Below, in pieces: positions 51,456 to 60,590 of a DNA stretch of 64,000 bases. This DNA comes from Methanolinea sp. (GTDB lineage: Archaea; Halobacteriota; Methanomicrobia; Methanomicrobiales; Methanospirillaceae): positions 35,829 through 99,828 of the forward strand of contig JARYMB010000006.1 of the NCBI GenBank assembly GCA_029907345.1. The letters are read 5' to 3'. A program made the position numbers and the translations under genes. Below the pieces are notes generated by a model that saw nothing but the letters and a program-made list of their open reading frames with translations, was not told the origin of the DNA and did no database searches. Numbering within the stretch: position 1 is the first letter of the stretch; each line of letters starts with the position of its first letter.

Positions 51456-51540
51456 GCCGGGGTAGTCTAGTCCGGAAAGGCGGTGGCCTTGAAAGCCACT
51501 GGTGCCTGGCACCTCAAGAGTTCAAATCTCTTCCCCGGCG
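51456..51540 (+). tRNA. tRNA-Ser (UGA)
   Basis: gccgggg...ccccggc acceptor, anticodon loop cTTGAaa with TGA, long variable arm, T-loop ttcaaat. Confidence 0.93.
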
Positions 51541-51738
51541 TCTGTTCCAAGAGTTCAAATTCCGGGGCTGGCACAGATGGAAGTATCGGTGCCTGCGATA
51601 CTATCCAGTCACAGTTTACCGGTATATTTCGAAATAGATCTCTCCGGTACGGGTTCTTCATTCCATGACACCTTTTCGTGAAAATTTCCTACAGACCATC
51701 ACCTGTGCATTTATCTTATTACCCCTTCCATTCCTGAC

Positions 51739-52569
51739 ATGAGTGACATGGAGAGCGATCTGAAGCGAGGGATGGTCGCATGGTGCAGGAGACAGGAGAT
51801 ACCCCTGATGGGAGTAGCCGATACCACGCGGTGGCAGACCCCGCCTTTTGAGCCCTGGATGCCGCAGGATTTTTTCCCGCAGTCAATATTCCCGGGGACA
51901 AAGTCAGTTGTGGTCATCGGTCTTCCCGTGCACCTCCCGGTCATCGAGACGACACCATCCATCTTCTACCATGAGCATTATAACACCCTGAACCGCCTCC
52001 TGGACCAGTTTACGTACCTGATTGCAGAGCGGCTCAACAACGCGGGTTATCCATCGTTTTCACTTCCCCGTGACGGGTACGGGAGCATCGAGGTCCTCCG
52101 CGAATTGCCTGTTGCCTTCTTCTCGCACCGGCACGCGGCATTCCTTGCGGGTCTTGGGACCTTTGGACTGAATAACATGGTGCTCACACAAAGGTACGGC
52201 CCGAGGGTGCGGTTCTCGTCGGTCTTTACTGCTGCCGATCTTCCACCCGATCCCCTGATGAAAAAAGACCTCTGCACCCGGTGTCACCGGTGCGTGGAGA
52301 TGTGCCCGGTAGGCGCGCTTCCAAAAGACCCTTACCCGCAGGGAATTACCAGGAAGAAAGCCTGCACTGAATATAGTGCTGCATTGTTCCGGAGGCATGC
52401 ATCTCCCTGCGGGGTCTGCATCAAGGTCTGCCCCGTGGGCGAGGATCGGCAGCACTTTGGCAGGACTGATCCCGATATCTATTCCGGGCAATCCGAGGAC
52501 ACGGCCCTTGCGCGTGCATGGGCCCATGTACGCACGTATGGTGTAAAGAGTGCCAGGAAAGAGCTATGA
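51739..52569 (+). CDS. 4Fe-4S double cluster protein, epoxyqueuosine reductase (QueG)-like
   Basis: GLGTFGLNNMVLTQRYGPRVRFSSVFT, CTRCHRCVEMCPVGAL, CGVCIKVCPVG. Confidence 0.88.
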   Translation: MSDMESDLKRGMVAWCRRQEIPLMGVADTTRWQTPPFEPWMPQDFFPQSIFPGTKSVVVIGLPVHLPVIETTPSIFYHEHYNTLNRLLDQFTYLIAERLNNAGYPSFSLPRDGYGSIEVLRELPVAFFSHRHAAFLAGLGTFGLNNMVLTQRYGPRVRFSSVFTAADLPPDPLMKKDLCTRCHRCVEMCPVGALPKDPYPQGITRKKACTEYSAALFRRHASPCGVCIKVCPVGEDRQHFGRTDPDIYSGQSEDTALARAWAHVRTYGVKSARKEL

Positions 52570-52667
52570 GGACGGTGGTAACTTCCTCGTACCTGTCAAC
52601 GTGGAGGTTTCCTGTGATCAGATTTTATCATGGTAAAAGAACAACAGATCTCCGGGAGGTGTCTGGG

Positions 52668-52898
52668 ATGTGTATTGCTGTTCCTGCAGAGGTAATCGAG
52701 ATCAGGGAAGGAAATATCGGCCTTGTGGACTACGGGGATCTGCAGCACGAAGTCCGCCTCGACCTCGTGGACGTCAAAGTCGGTGACTTTGTCCTGGTTC
52801 ACGTTGGATTTGCCATCCAGAAGATGTCGCGCGAAGAGGGACTCAAGACCCGCGAGATCTTCCGCCAGGTGTATGCCGCGATGCAGGAATCCGACTGA
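52668..52898 (+). CDS. hypC: HypC/HupF family hydrogenase assembly chaperone
   Basis: MCIAVPAEVIEIREGNIGLVDYGDLQHEVRLDLVDVKVGDFVLVHVGFAIQKM. Confidence 0.95.
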   Translation: MCIAVPAEVIEIREGNIGLVDYGDLQHEVRLDLVDVKVGDFVLVHVGFAIQKMSREEGLKTREIFRQVYAAMQESD

Positions 52899-52980
52899 AT
52901 ATCCGACTGAAATGGATAACCCTTCCCTCATTTTTCAAATCATGTCCCTTTACATGGGAATAGGGAAACAAGTTTTTTCC

Positions 52981-53235
52981 CCTCTTTGTCATTTTAAGTG
53001 GGTAAGTCAACCTCTTCATCATTTGGAAGGACAGTTACATGCAGGCATTCCAACATTTTTCAGATTTCAATTGGTTTTTCCAAAGAAGATATTGCGACTT
53101 TCCATGAAGTCATCGCGAAACCGCCGCCGGGGCGCACCTTTTAGGGGCGGCGGGACCATCCTCAACTGGGGGTGCGGGGGGCGATGCAGTTCCCCCTTGA
53201 ATTGTTCACTAACCTGCTCACAACAGCAAAGAGCC
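52981..53235 (+). repeat. dispersed intergenic element, copy 1 (structured RNA or MITE-like)
   Basis: Ends CTCTTTG (52982-52988) / CAAAGAG (53227-53233). Shares with copy 2 a core of about 70 nt: TTGGTTT...AAAGAAGA...GCGACTTTCCATGAA..ATCG.GAAACCGCCGCCGGGGCGCACCTT. Confidence 0.75.
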
Positions 53236-53318
53236 ACCTAACATAACGTATCGGGGCAATATGCTTATCTTCTTCGACAGAGAAAATAAAAAGAGATAAT
53301 GGAGAGGACGTGTTAAAA

Positions 53319-53498
53319 ATGGACAAAACAGGCGTAGCGAGTCTCATCGCCGGTATTATTCTCCTGGTTCTGGGAGCATATGGTGTATGGGTATTCCTGC
53401 CGGAAGTAATTCTGTTTTTGAAGGGCGTTATCGGAATACTCGCAATCCTGATTGGGATTTTCCTTGTCATCTTCGGAGTAATACTGATAAAGGATTGA
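53319..53498 (+). CDS. small two-TM membrane protein
   Basis: MDKTGVASLIAGIILLVLGAYGVWVFLPEVILFLKGVIGILAILIGIFLVIFGVILIKD. Confidence 0.7.
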   Translation: MDKTGVASLIAGIILLVLGAYGVWVFLPEVILFLKGVIGILAILIGIFLVIFGVILIKD

Positions 53499-53642
53499 AA
53501 CCAATTTTCTTGAAAGGCAATGCCCTTTTCCAAAGGCATTTAATTGAAAAAGGAATATTTCTTCCCGGAACGGGAAACGAAACGGACCCGGGGAGGGTGA
53601 AAATCTCCCGGGTATTGTGTATCCCTCCAGATCGGTGGTTGC

Positions 53643-54533
53643 ATGGATAGAATGAAAGTCCTGGTGGTGCTCCTTGTCATCTCCCTCTCTGGGAACGTAT
53701 TCTTCCTCGTCACAGGTGGAAACAACCCCGTATCAGAGAGGATTAGCCAATCCATCCTGTATGCATACCACCAGGCATTCCCCCCTCTGGACAACGAAAC
53801 CCTTTCGCTGACGGAAAACGAGAGCAACCAGACCTTTAACACTACTGAGGCCGTTCAACCGGGTGGTGAAAAGGAGTTCACTACCCGTGACATTCTCCTC
53901 ATGCTCGAGAAGAACGAGATCTCCGACGAGGAAATCCTGCAGATGCTCCTCTCCCTGGAGAACGAAACAATCCCTGCAGAAGAACAGGAAGTCAATGTAA
54001 CCCCGACACCAGACCCGAACGCCTGGAAGGTGTACGAGAGCTCGAAATGGCATTTTTCCGTTCCCTACCCACCATCCTGGACAGTGAAGGAAGGGACCTC
54101 GGCGAGCTCTGTGGTCACCATTACTGCACCCATCGAGACAACATGCAGTGGTGAAACCAAGCAGTGTTACCAGTATGTTGCATCACTCTCCGTATCGATC
54201 GATACCAATCCGGGGACGGGGGGTCTGGAAGAGTACTTCAACAAGAAGATAGCGTCGCTCCAGCGGCAGCTTGCAATCACCGCAACCAGTAAAAGTGCGA
54301 CAACGTATGTATCGGGTGAAAGGGCATACTGGATCGAATACTATACCAGGGATTCACGAGGGAACCCATCGAAGCGCTACATGCAATATTTTGCACTCCT
54401 CGACAAGAAGGTCTACATCCTTACCTATTCCGGCCCCTATTCAACGAATGAGAATGTATATTCACGCAACAAGGGAGATGTCCAGAAGATGATAGAAGGG
54501 TTCACCGTTAAAAGGGAGTACGTGGTAGTATAA
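53643..54533 (+). CDS. secreted PsbP-like domain protein
   Basis: N-terminal TM/signal; WHFSVPYPPSWTVKEGTSASSVVTITAP and later WIEYYTR...YFALLDKKVYILTYS, PsbP/PsaD-like pattern. Confidence 0.7.
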   Translation: MDRMKVLVVLLVISLSGNVFFLVTGGNNPVSERISQSILYAYHQAFPPLDNETLSLTENESNQTFNTTEAVQPGGEKEFTTRDILLMLEKNEISDEEILQMLLSLENETIPAEEQEVNVTPTPDPNAWKVYESSKWHFSVPYPPSWTVKEGTSASSVVTITAPIETTCSGETKQCYQYVASLSVSIDTNPGTGGLEEYFNKKIASLQRQLAITATSKSATTYVSGERAYWIEYYTRDSRGNPSKRYMQYFALLDKKVYILTYSGPYSTNENVYSRNKGDVQKMIEGFTVKREYVVV

Positions 54534-54769
54534 CGACGAGGATGGAGATTCGTCCGAATTTCCTGGTTAATGTTCATTTTTATGAATCATTCATATCTTT
54601 TTCACTATGAAATGGAGCCGGGAAAAAACCTGGTTGGTGGAAATACCTTATTGAATAGGGATCTTTCCCGAATAAAACTGTCATGGGAATTCACTGCTGT
54701 CCGGGTAGAAAACAGGTTGTAATTGAACCGATCGAGAAAATAAAATTTTTACCGGAGAAATGGAAAAAT

Positions 54770-55024
54770 TTAGAACTTTTCCACGTCTTCGGCCTTAATG
54801 GTCTTTCTGCCTTCGGAAGCTGCTGCATTGGCTGCTTTTCTGGCAACTTCAGCGATGTATTTTTCAGTCCTGGCAACGATTGCCCTCGTGCCATCCATGC
54901 TAATCCTCTCGGCACCACTGTTCTTGGCAATCCTGACCACTGGTGCGATGGGGAGGTCAAACGAGCTGCTCTTGGTTGACTTTGCCTTCTTCTTTACAGG
55001 TGCTTTCTTGACAGCTTTTGGCAT
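54770..55024 (-). CDS. archaeal histone with Lys-rich N-terminal extension
   Basis: MPKAVKKAPVKKKAKSTKSSSFDLPIAPVVRIAKNSGAERISMDGTRAIVARTEKYIAEVARKAANAAASEGRKTIKAEDVEKF. Confidence 0.93.
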   Translation of the reverse strand: MPKAVKKAPVKKKAKSTKSSSFDLPIAPVVRIAKNSGAERISMDGTRAIVARTEKYIAEVARKAANAAASEGRKTIKAEDVEKF

Positions 55025-55233
55025 AAACACGTGCCTCAAAAAACCATTGAGATAGAAGTATTTAAATATAATTGATCCCACCAGTTCAAAACCCGATTAT
55101 ATCAATCCCGGAAAAGAACCGTGCCTCCCCAGCGGGAATACTAAAAGACCGTGGTAACGATTATTCCCTGCGGGATAAAAAACTCCGTAGTTGGTTGTTA
55201 TGACAAATTCACACCAAAAAGGGTTCTTCCAGG

Positions 55234-55884
55234 TCAGCTGATCCCCACGACAACGTGGTGCAGTGTATCGACAGTTGCCCGAAGTGCCCTGCCGGCATCA
55301 CGCATGTGGTGGTACACTTCCCTTTTCTTCATGGCTCCCATGGGATCCTTCGTCTGGAAGAGCCGGGCCATGCTGTCGATATAGATATCGTCAATGGAAT
55401 GCATGGCCTGCCTTGCAGAACGGATCCGCCTCTCGATGGTTTTTGGGTCTGAGCCGATTGCAGTGACCCCTGCAGCCATACATCTCGTGCCCTTGAGGAG
55501 TTCATATGCCATCTGCACGATGGGAGTATCGGGTTCGACTCCGAAAGCAAACATCTCCCGGGCTGTCTCATAGGAGTAATTCACGATATAATCCATCTGG
55601 CGTGACAGGGTGTAAATGTCCTGGCGGTCGAAGGGTGTCGAGAATGAATCCATGAGTTTTTCTTCCATCTCGTAACGCATCTCGTCCACCGTTGCAGCCA
55701 TGACACGGAGTTCCGCCGGATCTCCGGCGGGCTTGGCCCCAAGCCAACGGACAAAGGATTCAACGCATTCAACGGTTTTTTCGGCCTGTTCTGCAAGCAT
55801 TGCCTCAAAATCGTATTCCACGGGGAAAATCATCTGGAATAATCCCTTCTTCTTCACTTTTTTGATAAAGGTCTCTTCTTTCAT
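55234..55884 (-). CDS. DUF47/PhoU-like protein (TIGR00153)
   Basis: MKEETFIKKVKKKGLFQMIFPVEYDFEAMLAEQAEKTVECVESF; adjacent to the PiT transporter. Confidence 0.88.
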   Translation of the reverse strand: MKEETFIKKVKKKGLFQMIFPVEYDFEAMLAEQAEKTVECVESFVRWLGAKPAGDPAELRVMAATVDEMRYEMEEKLMDSFSTPFDRQDIYTLSRQMDYIVNYSYETAREMFAFGVEPDTPIVQMAYELLKGTRCMAAGVTAIGSDPKTIERRIRSARQAMHSIDDIYIDSMARLFQTKDPMGAMKKREVYHHMRDAGRALRATVDTLHHVVVGIS

Positions 55885-55888
55885 GGTA

Positions 55889-56914
55889 TCACCTCATGAA
55901 TGAGAAGAGCAGTGATCCTATGCCAAATGCAACAACGATGGTCGCAGGGATGGTCAGGACCATCACCGTGACGATTTCCCTGCCCACGTGCCACCGGACT
56001 TTTTTTGGATTTTCGGCAGCACCTACCCCGATTACCGATGCGGATATGATGTGGCTCGACGATACGGGGGCCCCGGCCAGGGTGGAAACAGCGAGGATTG
56101 CACCCGAAGATACCTGGGAATCGAAGGAATGGACGGGCTCTATCCTGAATATCCTTCGTCCCAGCGTTGTCATGATGCGCCACCCGCCAAGAAGTGTGCC
56201 TGTTCCGATAAGTGCCGCACAGAGGACCCGGGCCCAGAGGGGGACAGAGAAAACCGGGACGAGGCCTGAATAAAAGAGGACGAGGGCAATAATTCCAAGC
56301 TGTTTCTGGGAATCATTCGCACCATTGGAAAAAGCCATGAGTGCCGTGGAGCACCAGTTCAGGCGGACAAATATCCTGTTCACTCTCCGTTTTGCATTCC
56401 GGAGAGCCAGACGGGAAAGAGACCGCATCAAGTACCCACCTGCAAGACCAAGGAGAACTGATACCACGAGGAATATAATCACCCCGGATACTCCCGACAT
56501 CCGGGGTGAAGGAGAAAGCAGGTCGGTGATGCCCCAGTTGATACCTGCAGGCCCGCCGTGTGCCAGTCCGGCACCGATAAGGCCACCGATGAGACCATGC
56601 GTGGAGGATGACGGCAGGCCCCGCCACCATGTTACGATATTCCATGCTGTTGCCGCGAGAATTCCGGAGAGGATGACAGGGACCATCTCCGGGCCGCCTC
56701 TATCGGTCAGAAAACCGGAAATCGTGAGAGCGACCGCAGTCCCGCCAAGAATGGCTCCAATCACGTTGCAAAGAGCGACAAAGATGATCCCCTGCCGGGG
56801 GGTTGCCGACCGGGAGGCGATGAAAGTGGCGGCGACTGTGCTTGCGTCCTGGAATCCGTTTGTAAAGCAAAAAGCAAGGGATATGAGTATGGTGAGTATG
56901 ACAGCCTCGTACAT
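55889..56914 (-). CDS. pitA: PiT family inorganic phosphate transporter
   Basis: FTNGFQDASTVAA and FSNGANDSQKQLG signature repeats; LPSSSTHGLIGGLIGAG. Confidence 0.93.
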   Translation of the reverse strand: MYEAVILTILISLAFCFTNGFQDASTVAATFIASRSATPRQGIIFVALCNVIGAILGGTAVALTISGFLTDRGGPEMVPVILSGILAATAWNIVTWWRGLPSSSTHGLIGGLIGAGLAHGGPAGINWGITDLLSPSPRMSGVSGVIIFLVVSVLLGLAGGYLMRSLSRLALRNAKRRVNRIFVRLNWCSTALMAFSNGANDSQKQLGIIALVLFYSGLVPVFSVPLWARVLCAALIGTGTLLGGWRIMTTLGRRIFRIEPVHSFDSQVSSGAILAVSTLAGAPVSSSHIISASVIGVGAAENPKKVRWHVGREIVTVMVLTIPATIVVAFGIGSLLFSFMR

Positions 56915-57096
56915 ACCGGGTTTCTCTCAAATCGTTTTTCCCGGGGAGATCCGTTCCTGTTACATCAGAGGATTAACCCTTTTTCCAGGGAGATAGATCC
57001 ACCCGGTTGCTGCCTCCGTTAGATTAATAGAGTGCCTGACGAACCATAACAGTAGTGTTTCCTGATACTTTTCACCATTTCCCCGGGGGTATTAAA

Positions 57097-57342
57097 ATGC
57101 GCCTGAGACTGAAGGATGAAATGGAGTATGCCATCTGGAAGATTACAGGGCTCTCTATCCCTTACAACGAGAATGTTATACCCTGCCTTGCACAGAAGAT
57201 TGCACTGGAAACGGGAGAAGACCCTGGAGAGGTCAGCATGAAACTGTCGGCCCGGATCAAGGAGATTATCTGGGAAGATATCTCGAACCATTACAGGGTA
57301 AGAGAAAGCCGGAATGAAGTATTTGAACCCGCATACAAGTGA
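57097..57342 (+). CDS. hypothetical protein
   Basis: 81 aa MRLRLKDEMEYAIWKITGLSIPYNENVIPCLAQKIALETGEDPGEVSMKLSARIKEIIW... Confidence 0.6.
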   Translation: MRLRLKDEMEYAIWKITGLSIPYNENVIPCLAQKIALETGEDPGEVSMKLSARIKEIIWEDISNHYRVRESRNEVFEPAYK

Positions 57343-57434
57343 ACAGGGTTCCCGGCACCATACGCACAATTCTGATTAGGGAAAAAATATATCGACTCCG
57401 GTCGAACGTAGAAGCATTGTTCCGGGGTAGAACC

Positions 57435-57935
57435 ATGAAAAAAATACGTGGTTGTGCATTGTACCTATACATGACCGCACTCCTTGCAGGCCTCATTTTC
57501 CTGGGCGGGTGCATGCAATTCCAGGGCACCACCCCTCCCGGCAATACCATCCCCGTGCAGGCAACTCCGACGCCGGTCGTCGCTCTCCCCGGGGGAAATC
57601 CGTTCATCGGGACATGGCAGCATTTTGGGATTATCGGGACAAACAGGATAGCAATCCGGTTCGATTTTCTCGCGAATAATACAGGAAGGTTCGATCTCGT
57701 CGCACCGGACCTCGATCCACCCTTCACGAAATCCATGGTTTTTTCGTGGGAGTCTGATGGTGAGCGGCTTTGGCTCGGCTCTTCAAACGAGAAACAACAC
57801 CTGGACATCCGGCACGATGCCGGGTCCGACCTCCTGAAGGTCACTGCCGATAACGAATCGGGTCTTTTCATCGGTGAGGATTTCGTTCCGGGACCGTTCT
57901 ACTGGGAGTTTACGCGCGTACAGGACCAGAGCTGA
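57435..57935 (+). CDS. predicted lipoprotein
   Basis: MKKIRGCALYLYMTALLAGLIFLGGCMQFQG lipobox; lipocalin-like GTWQHFG..NRIAIRFDFLANNTGRFD. Confidence 0.75.
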   Translation: MKKIRGCALYLYMTALLAGLIFLGGCMQFQGTTPPGNTIPVQATPTPVVALPGGNPFIGTWQHFGIIGTNRIAIRFDFLANNTGRFDLVAPDLDPPFTKSMVFSWESDGERLWLGSSNEKQHLDIRHDAGSDLLKVTADNESGLFIGEDFVPGPFYWEFTRVQDQS

Positions 57936-58105
57936 TATCCAACACCAACGCCTTTTCTTTCACGGGAAGGAGTTGGAATGCGGGGATAACGGGTTCCCAT
58001 GTAGGCTGACTTTGTTTCTCTCCAAATGCCGTCGAACCGGAATTTTTTAACGGTCAGAAAGGATTGCACATGAACTGCTTTTTGAACCGGATGACAGAAA
58101 GGGAA

Positions 58106-58180
58106 TGCTGCTATGGGGATTCGAACCCCAGTCGCGGGCGTGAGAGGCCCGCATGATTGGCCGGACTACACTATAGCAGC
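58106..58180 (-). tRNA. tRNA-Glu (CUC)
   Basis: Reverse complement GCTGCTATAGTGTAGTCCGGCCAATCATGCGGGCCTCTCACGCCCGCGACTGGGGTTCGAATCCCCATAGCAGCA. Confidence 0.95.
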
Positions 58181-58366
58181 AACTGCCTGATTAAATGAGT
58201 CTTGGAGGCACATAAAATTGTTGTTGGCTTCTGTCCGCCCTGGCATTGATAACATGTGATAACAGTCCCCTCCCTTGTTTTTACAGCAGACGGCCGATTT
58301 TTCCCATCTTCGCGTCGGACCCACAGTTATATCTCTGCCATACAGCCACTGATATAGGAAAGGCGG

Positions 58367-59479
58367 ATGGCGGGACTGGAAGAACAGATCAGGGAACTTG
58401 AAGAGGAACTGCAGAGGACGCCCTACAACAAGGCGACGTCCAAGCACATCGGGAGGCTGAAGGCGAAAATTGCCCGCTTAAAAGACGAGGCAGTCTCCCG
58501 CGCGATGCGTGCCGGGGGCGGAAGCGAGGGGTACTCTGTCAGGAAATCAGGTGATGCAACTGTTGTACTTGTCGGTTTCCCGTCGACCGGGAAGAGCACG
58601 CTCCTCAATGTCCTGACAGGAACAAAGAGCGAGGTCGGGGCATATGCCTTCACGACCGTCTCGGTCGTCCCCGGGGCCCTCGAACACCGCGGTGCACGGA
58701 TCCAGATCCTCGATATCCCGGGCCTTATTGCGGGTGCAGCGATGGGAAAGGGGAGGGGCAAGGAAGTTATCGGGGTTGTCAGGAGCGCCGATCTCATCGT
58801 CATCCTCGTGGACATCTACAACGCCTCTCACGTCGATGTCCTCCTGTCGGAACTGTACGATGCAGGAATCCGCATCAACCGCCCCAAACCCGACATCACC
58901 ATCAGGAAGACGGCATCGGGCGGTGTGAGAATGAACCATGTCGGTGTCCTGGATCTCGATATCGAGGAGATACGGGCCATCCTGTCCGAGCACAGGATGG
59001 TGAATGCCGATGTCCTGATCAGGGGAAACGCAACGCAGGAGGATATCATCGATGCGATGCTCGGGAACCGGGTCTATATCCCTGCATTCGTTGCAGTCAA
59101 CAAGGTCGATCTCGTCGACGAAGCGACACGGGAAGCGATCAGGAACGATATTTCCCAAAGATTCGGGTCCCCACCCATCCTCATCTCTGCCCATACCGGT
59201 TACCACATGGAGGAATTCAAGGACTGGATTTTCGATACACTGGGGTTCATGCGGGTCTTTCTCAAACCCCAGAGCGGGGCTGCCGACCTCGAGGAACCCC
59301 TCATCATCAGGTCGGGGAGCACGGTCGGTGACGTGTGCCGCCGGTTGCACCGCGACTTCGTGGAGCGTTTCCGGTATGCGCGGGTCTGGGGAGAGTCTGT
59401 CAAGCATCCCGGCCAGAGGGTCGGCCTGTCCCACAAGTTAAAGGAAGGCGACCTGCTCTCCATCATCATAGAACATTAG
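58367..59479 (+). CDS. DRG-family GTP-binding protein with TGS domain
   Basis: VVLVGFPSTGKSTLLNVLTGTKSEVGAYAFTT, ILDIPGLIAGAAMGKGRGKEV, NKVDLVD, C-terminal TGS. Confidence 0.95.
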   Translation: MAGLEEQIRELEEELQRTPYNKATSKHIGRLKAKIARLKDEAVSRAMRAGGGSEGYSVRKSGDATVVLVGFPSTGKSTLLNVLTGTKSEVGAYAFTTVSVVPGALEHRGARIQILDIPGLIAGAAMGKGRGKEVIGVVRSADLIVILVDIYNASHVDVLLSELYDAGIRINRPKPDITIRKTASGGVRMNHVGVLDLDIEEIRAILSEHRMVNADVLIRGNATQEDIIDAMLGNRVYIPAFVAVNKVDLVDEATREAIRNDISQRFGSPPILISAHTGYHMEEFKDWIFDTLGFMRVFLKPQSGAADLEEPLIIRSGSTVGDVCRRLHRDFVERFRYARVWGESVKHPGQRVGLSHKLKEGDLLSIIIEH

Positions 59480-59602
59480 GAATGGTTCTGCCCGGGACAA
59501 AAATCGTCCCGGTGGCGGTTTTTCAGGAACAGGGCTGGATCAGGGGTGATGATTCTTCCTTTGACCAGCCGGGGTGTCACTGCAGGAAACGCAACTCACA
59601 AG

Positions 59603-59839
59603 TTGGCTCTTCGTCACATTAAAATGGGTAAGTTGCATGTGTGCACTACAGCCTTTTTTTGTCTTAATTTGGTTTATTTAAAGAAGAAACGGCGACTTTC
59701 CATGAATTTATCGTGAAACCGCCGCCGGGGCGCACCTTATTTTGGGGGAGGGGCGGGGGGACCAGCCTCATGCGGGGGTGCGGGGCGAGGCAGCCCCAAT
59801 TTGATGCTTCACTACCCAAATGGATTAGCGAAGAGCCAA
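59603..59839 (+). repeat. dispersed intergenic element, copy 2 (structured RNA or MITE-like)
   Basis: 11-bp perfect inverted ends TTGGCTCTTCG (59603-59613) / CGAAGAGCCAA (59829-59839); core shared with copy 1. Confidence 0.75.
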
Positions 59840-59883
59840 AAATTTTACTTTTCCGCCTGAAATTGCAAAAATGGTTTTCCAGT

Positions 59884-60399
59884 TCATTGCTTCAGTGCAC
59901 GGACGATCGCGGCGGCAAATTCCGCTGCGGCAGCCGGGCCATTTGCCGTGATAAGGTTCCCGTCGATCACCACGGGACTACCTGTGAGCTTTGCCCCGCC
60001 CTTTTGCATCTCTTTGGTGGAGGACGGGCTCTCGTAACAGGTCGCCGATTTACCCTTCAGAATACCCGCATGCGCCAGCACCACGGGCGAGAGGCATATT
60101 GCTGCGACCAGCCTGTTGTTTTTGGAAAAGTATTTCACGAGCTGTTCCAGCATGTCATTGTTCCACAGGTGGACAGGGGATCCTGTTCCCCCGATGATGA
60201 CGATCCCGGCATAATCGGAAGGTTCCACCTCCTCGAGCGAGAGTGAAGCAGTCGCCCGGGCACCGAGCATACCCCTGCACTGTCCCCTCCGCGTGGAGGC
60301 GATATCCCATGTGATGCCGGATTTTTCAAATGCCTCGAGGGGCTTTGCGAGTTCCTCGTCCCTGAAATTCTCCGGAGGGATCACGACAAGGACTTTCAT
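59884..60399 (-). CDS. DJ-1/PfpI family protein
   Basis: MKVLVVIPPENFRDEELAKPLEAFEKSGITWDIAST; VAAICLSPVVLAHAGILKGKSATCY nucleophile-elbow-like motif. Confidence 0.9.
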   Translation of the reverse strand: MKVLVVIPPENFRDEELAKPLEAFEKSGITWDIASTRRGQCRGMLGARATASLSLEEVEPSDYAGIVIIGGTGSPVHLWNNDMLEQLVKYFSKNNRLVAAICLSPVVLAHAGILKGKSATCYESPSSTKEMQKGGAKLTGSPVVIDGNLITANGPAAAAEFAAAIVRALKQ

Positions 60400-60590
60400 A
60401 GATGTAAAAAAACTCTCTCGGCAGTAATAAGGGTATTGCCGGGATGAAAAGATGATACCCTGTGCGTGCCACCGGTGGCATGAAGGCTGGTTTTTGAGAG
60501 AAAACCGGCCCCTCAATGGTCATTATTTCCTGATGCGTGATGAGACGGGTCAGCTGGCCTTCCCCATAGCGGGCCGCTTTTTCCCGTTGG

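Noticed and set aside
53093-53115. GACTT-tccatg-AAGTC hairpin in repeat copy 1 as evidence of conserved RNA structure
   Set aside because: In copy 2 the second arm is AATTT, which introduces a mismatch and a wobble. This gives no compensatory support, so only the terminal helix is claimed.
53162-53539. 125-aa minus-strand ORF
   Set aside because: Antisense to the small two-TM protein and to repeat copy 1; no domain.
59713-60246. 177-aa plus-strand ORF spanning repeat copy 2
   Set aside because: Covers non-coding repeat and the antisense of the DJ-1 gene. The homologous copy 1 has no matching frame.
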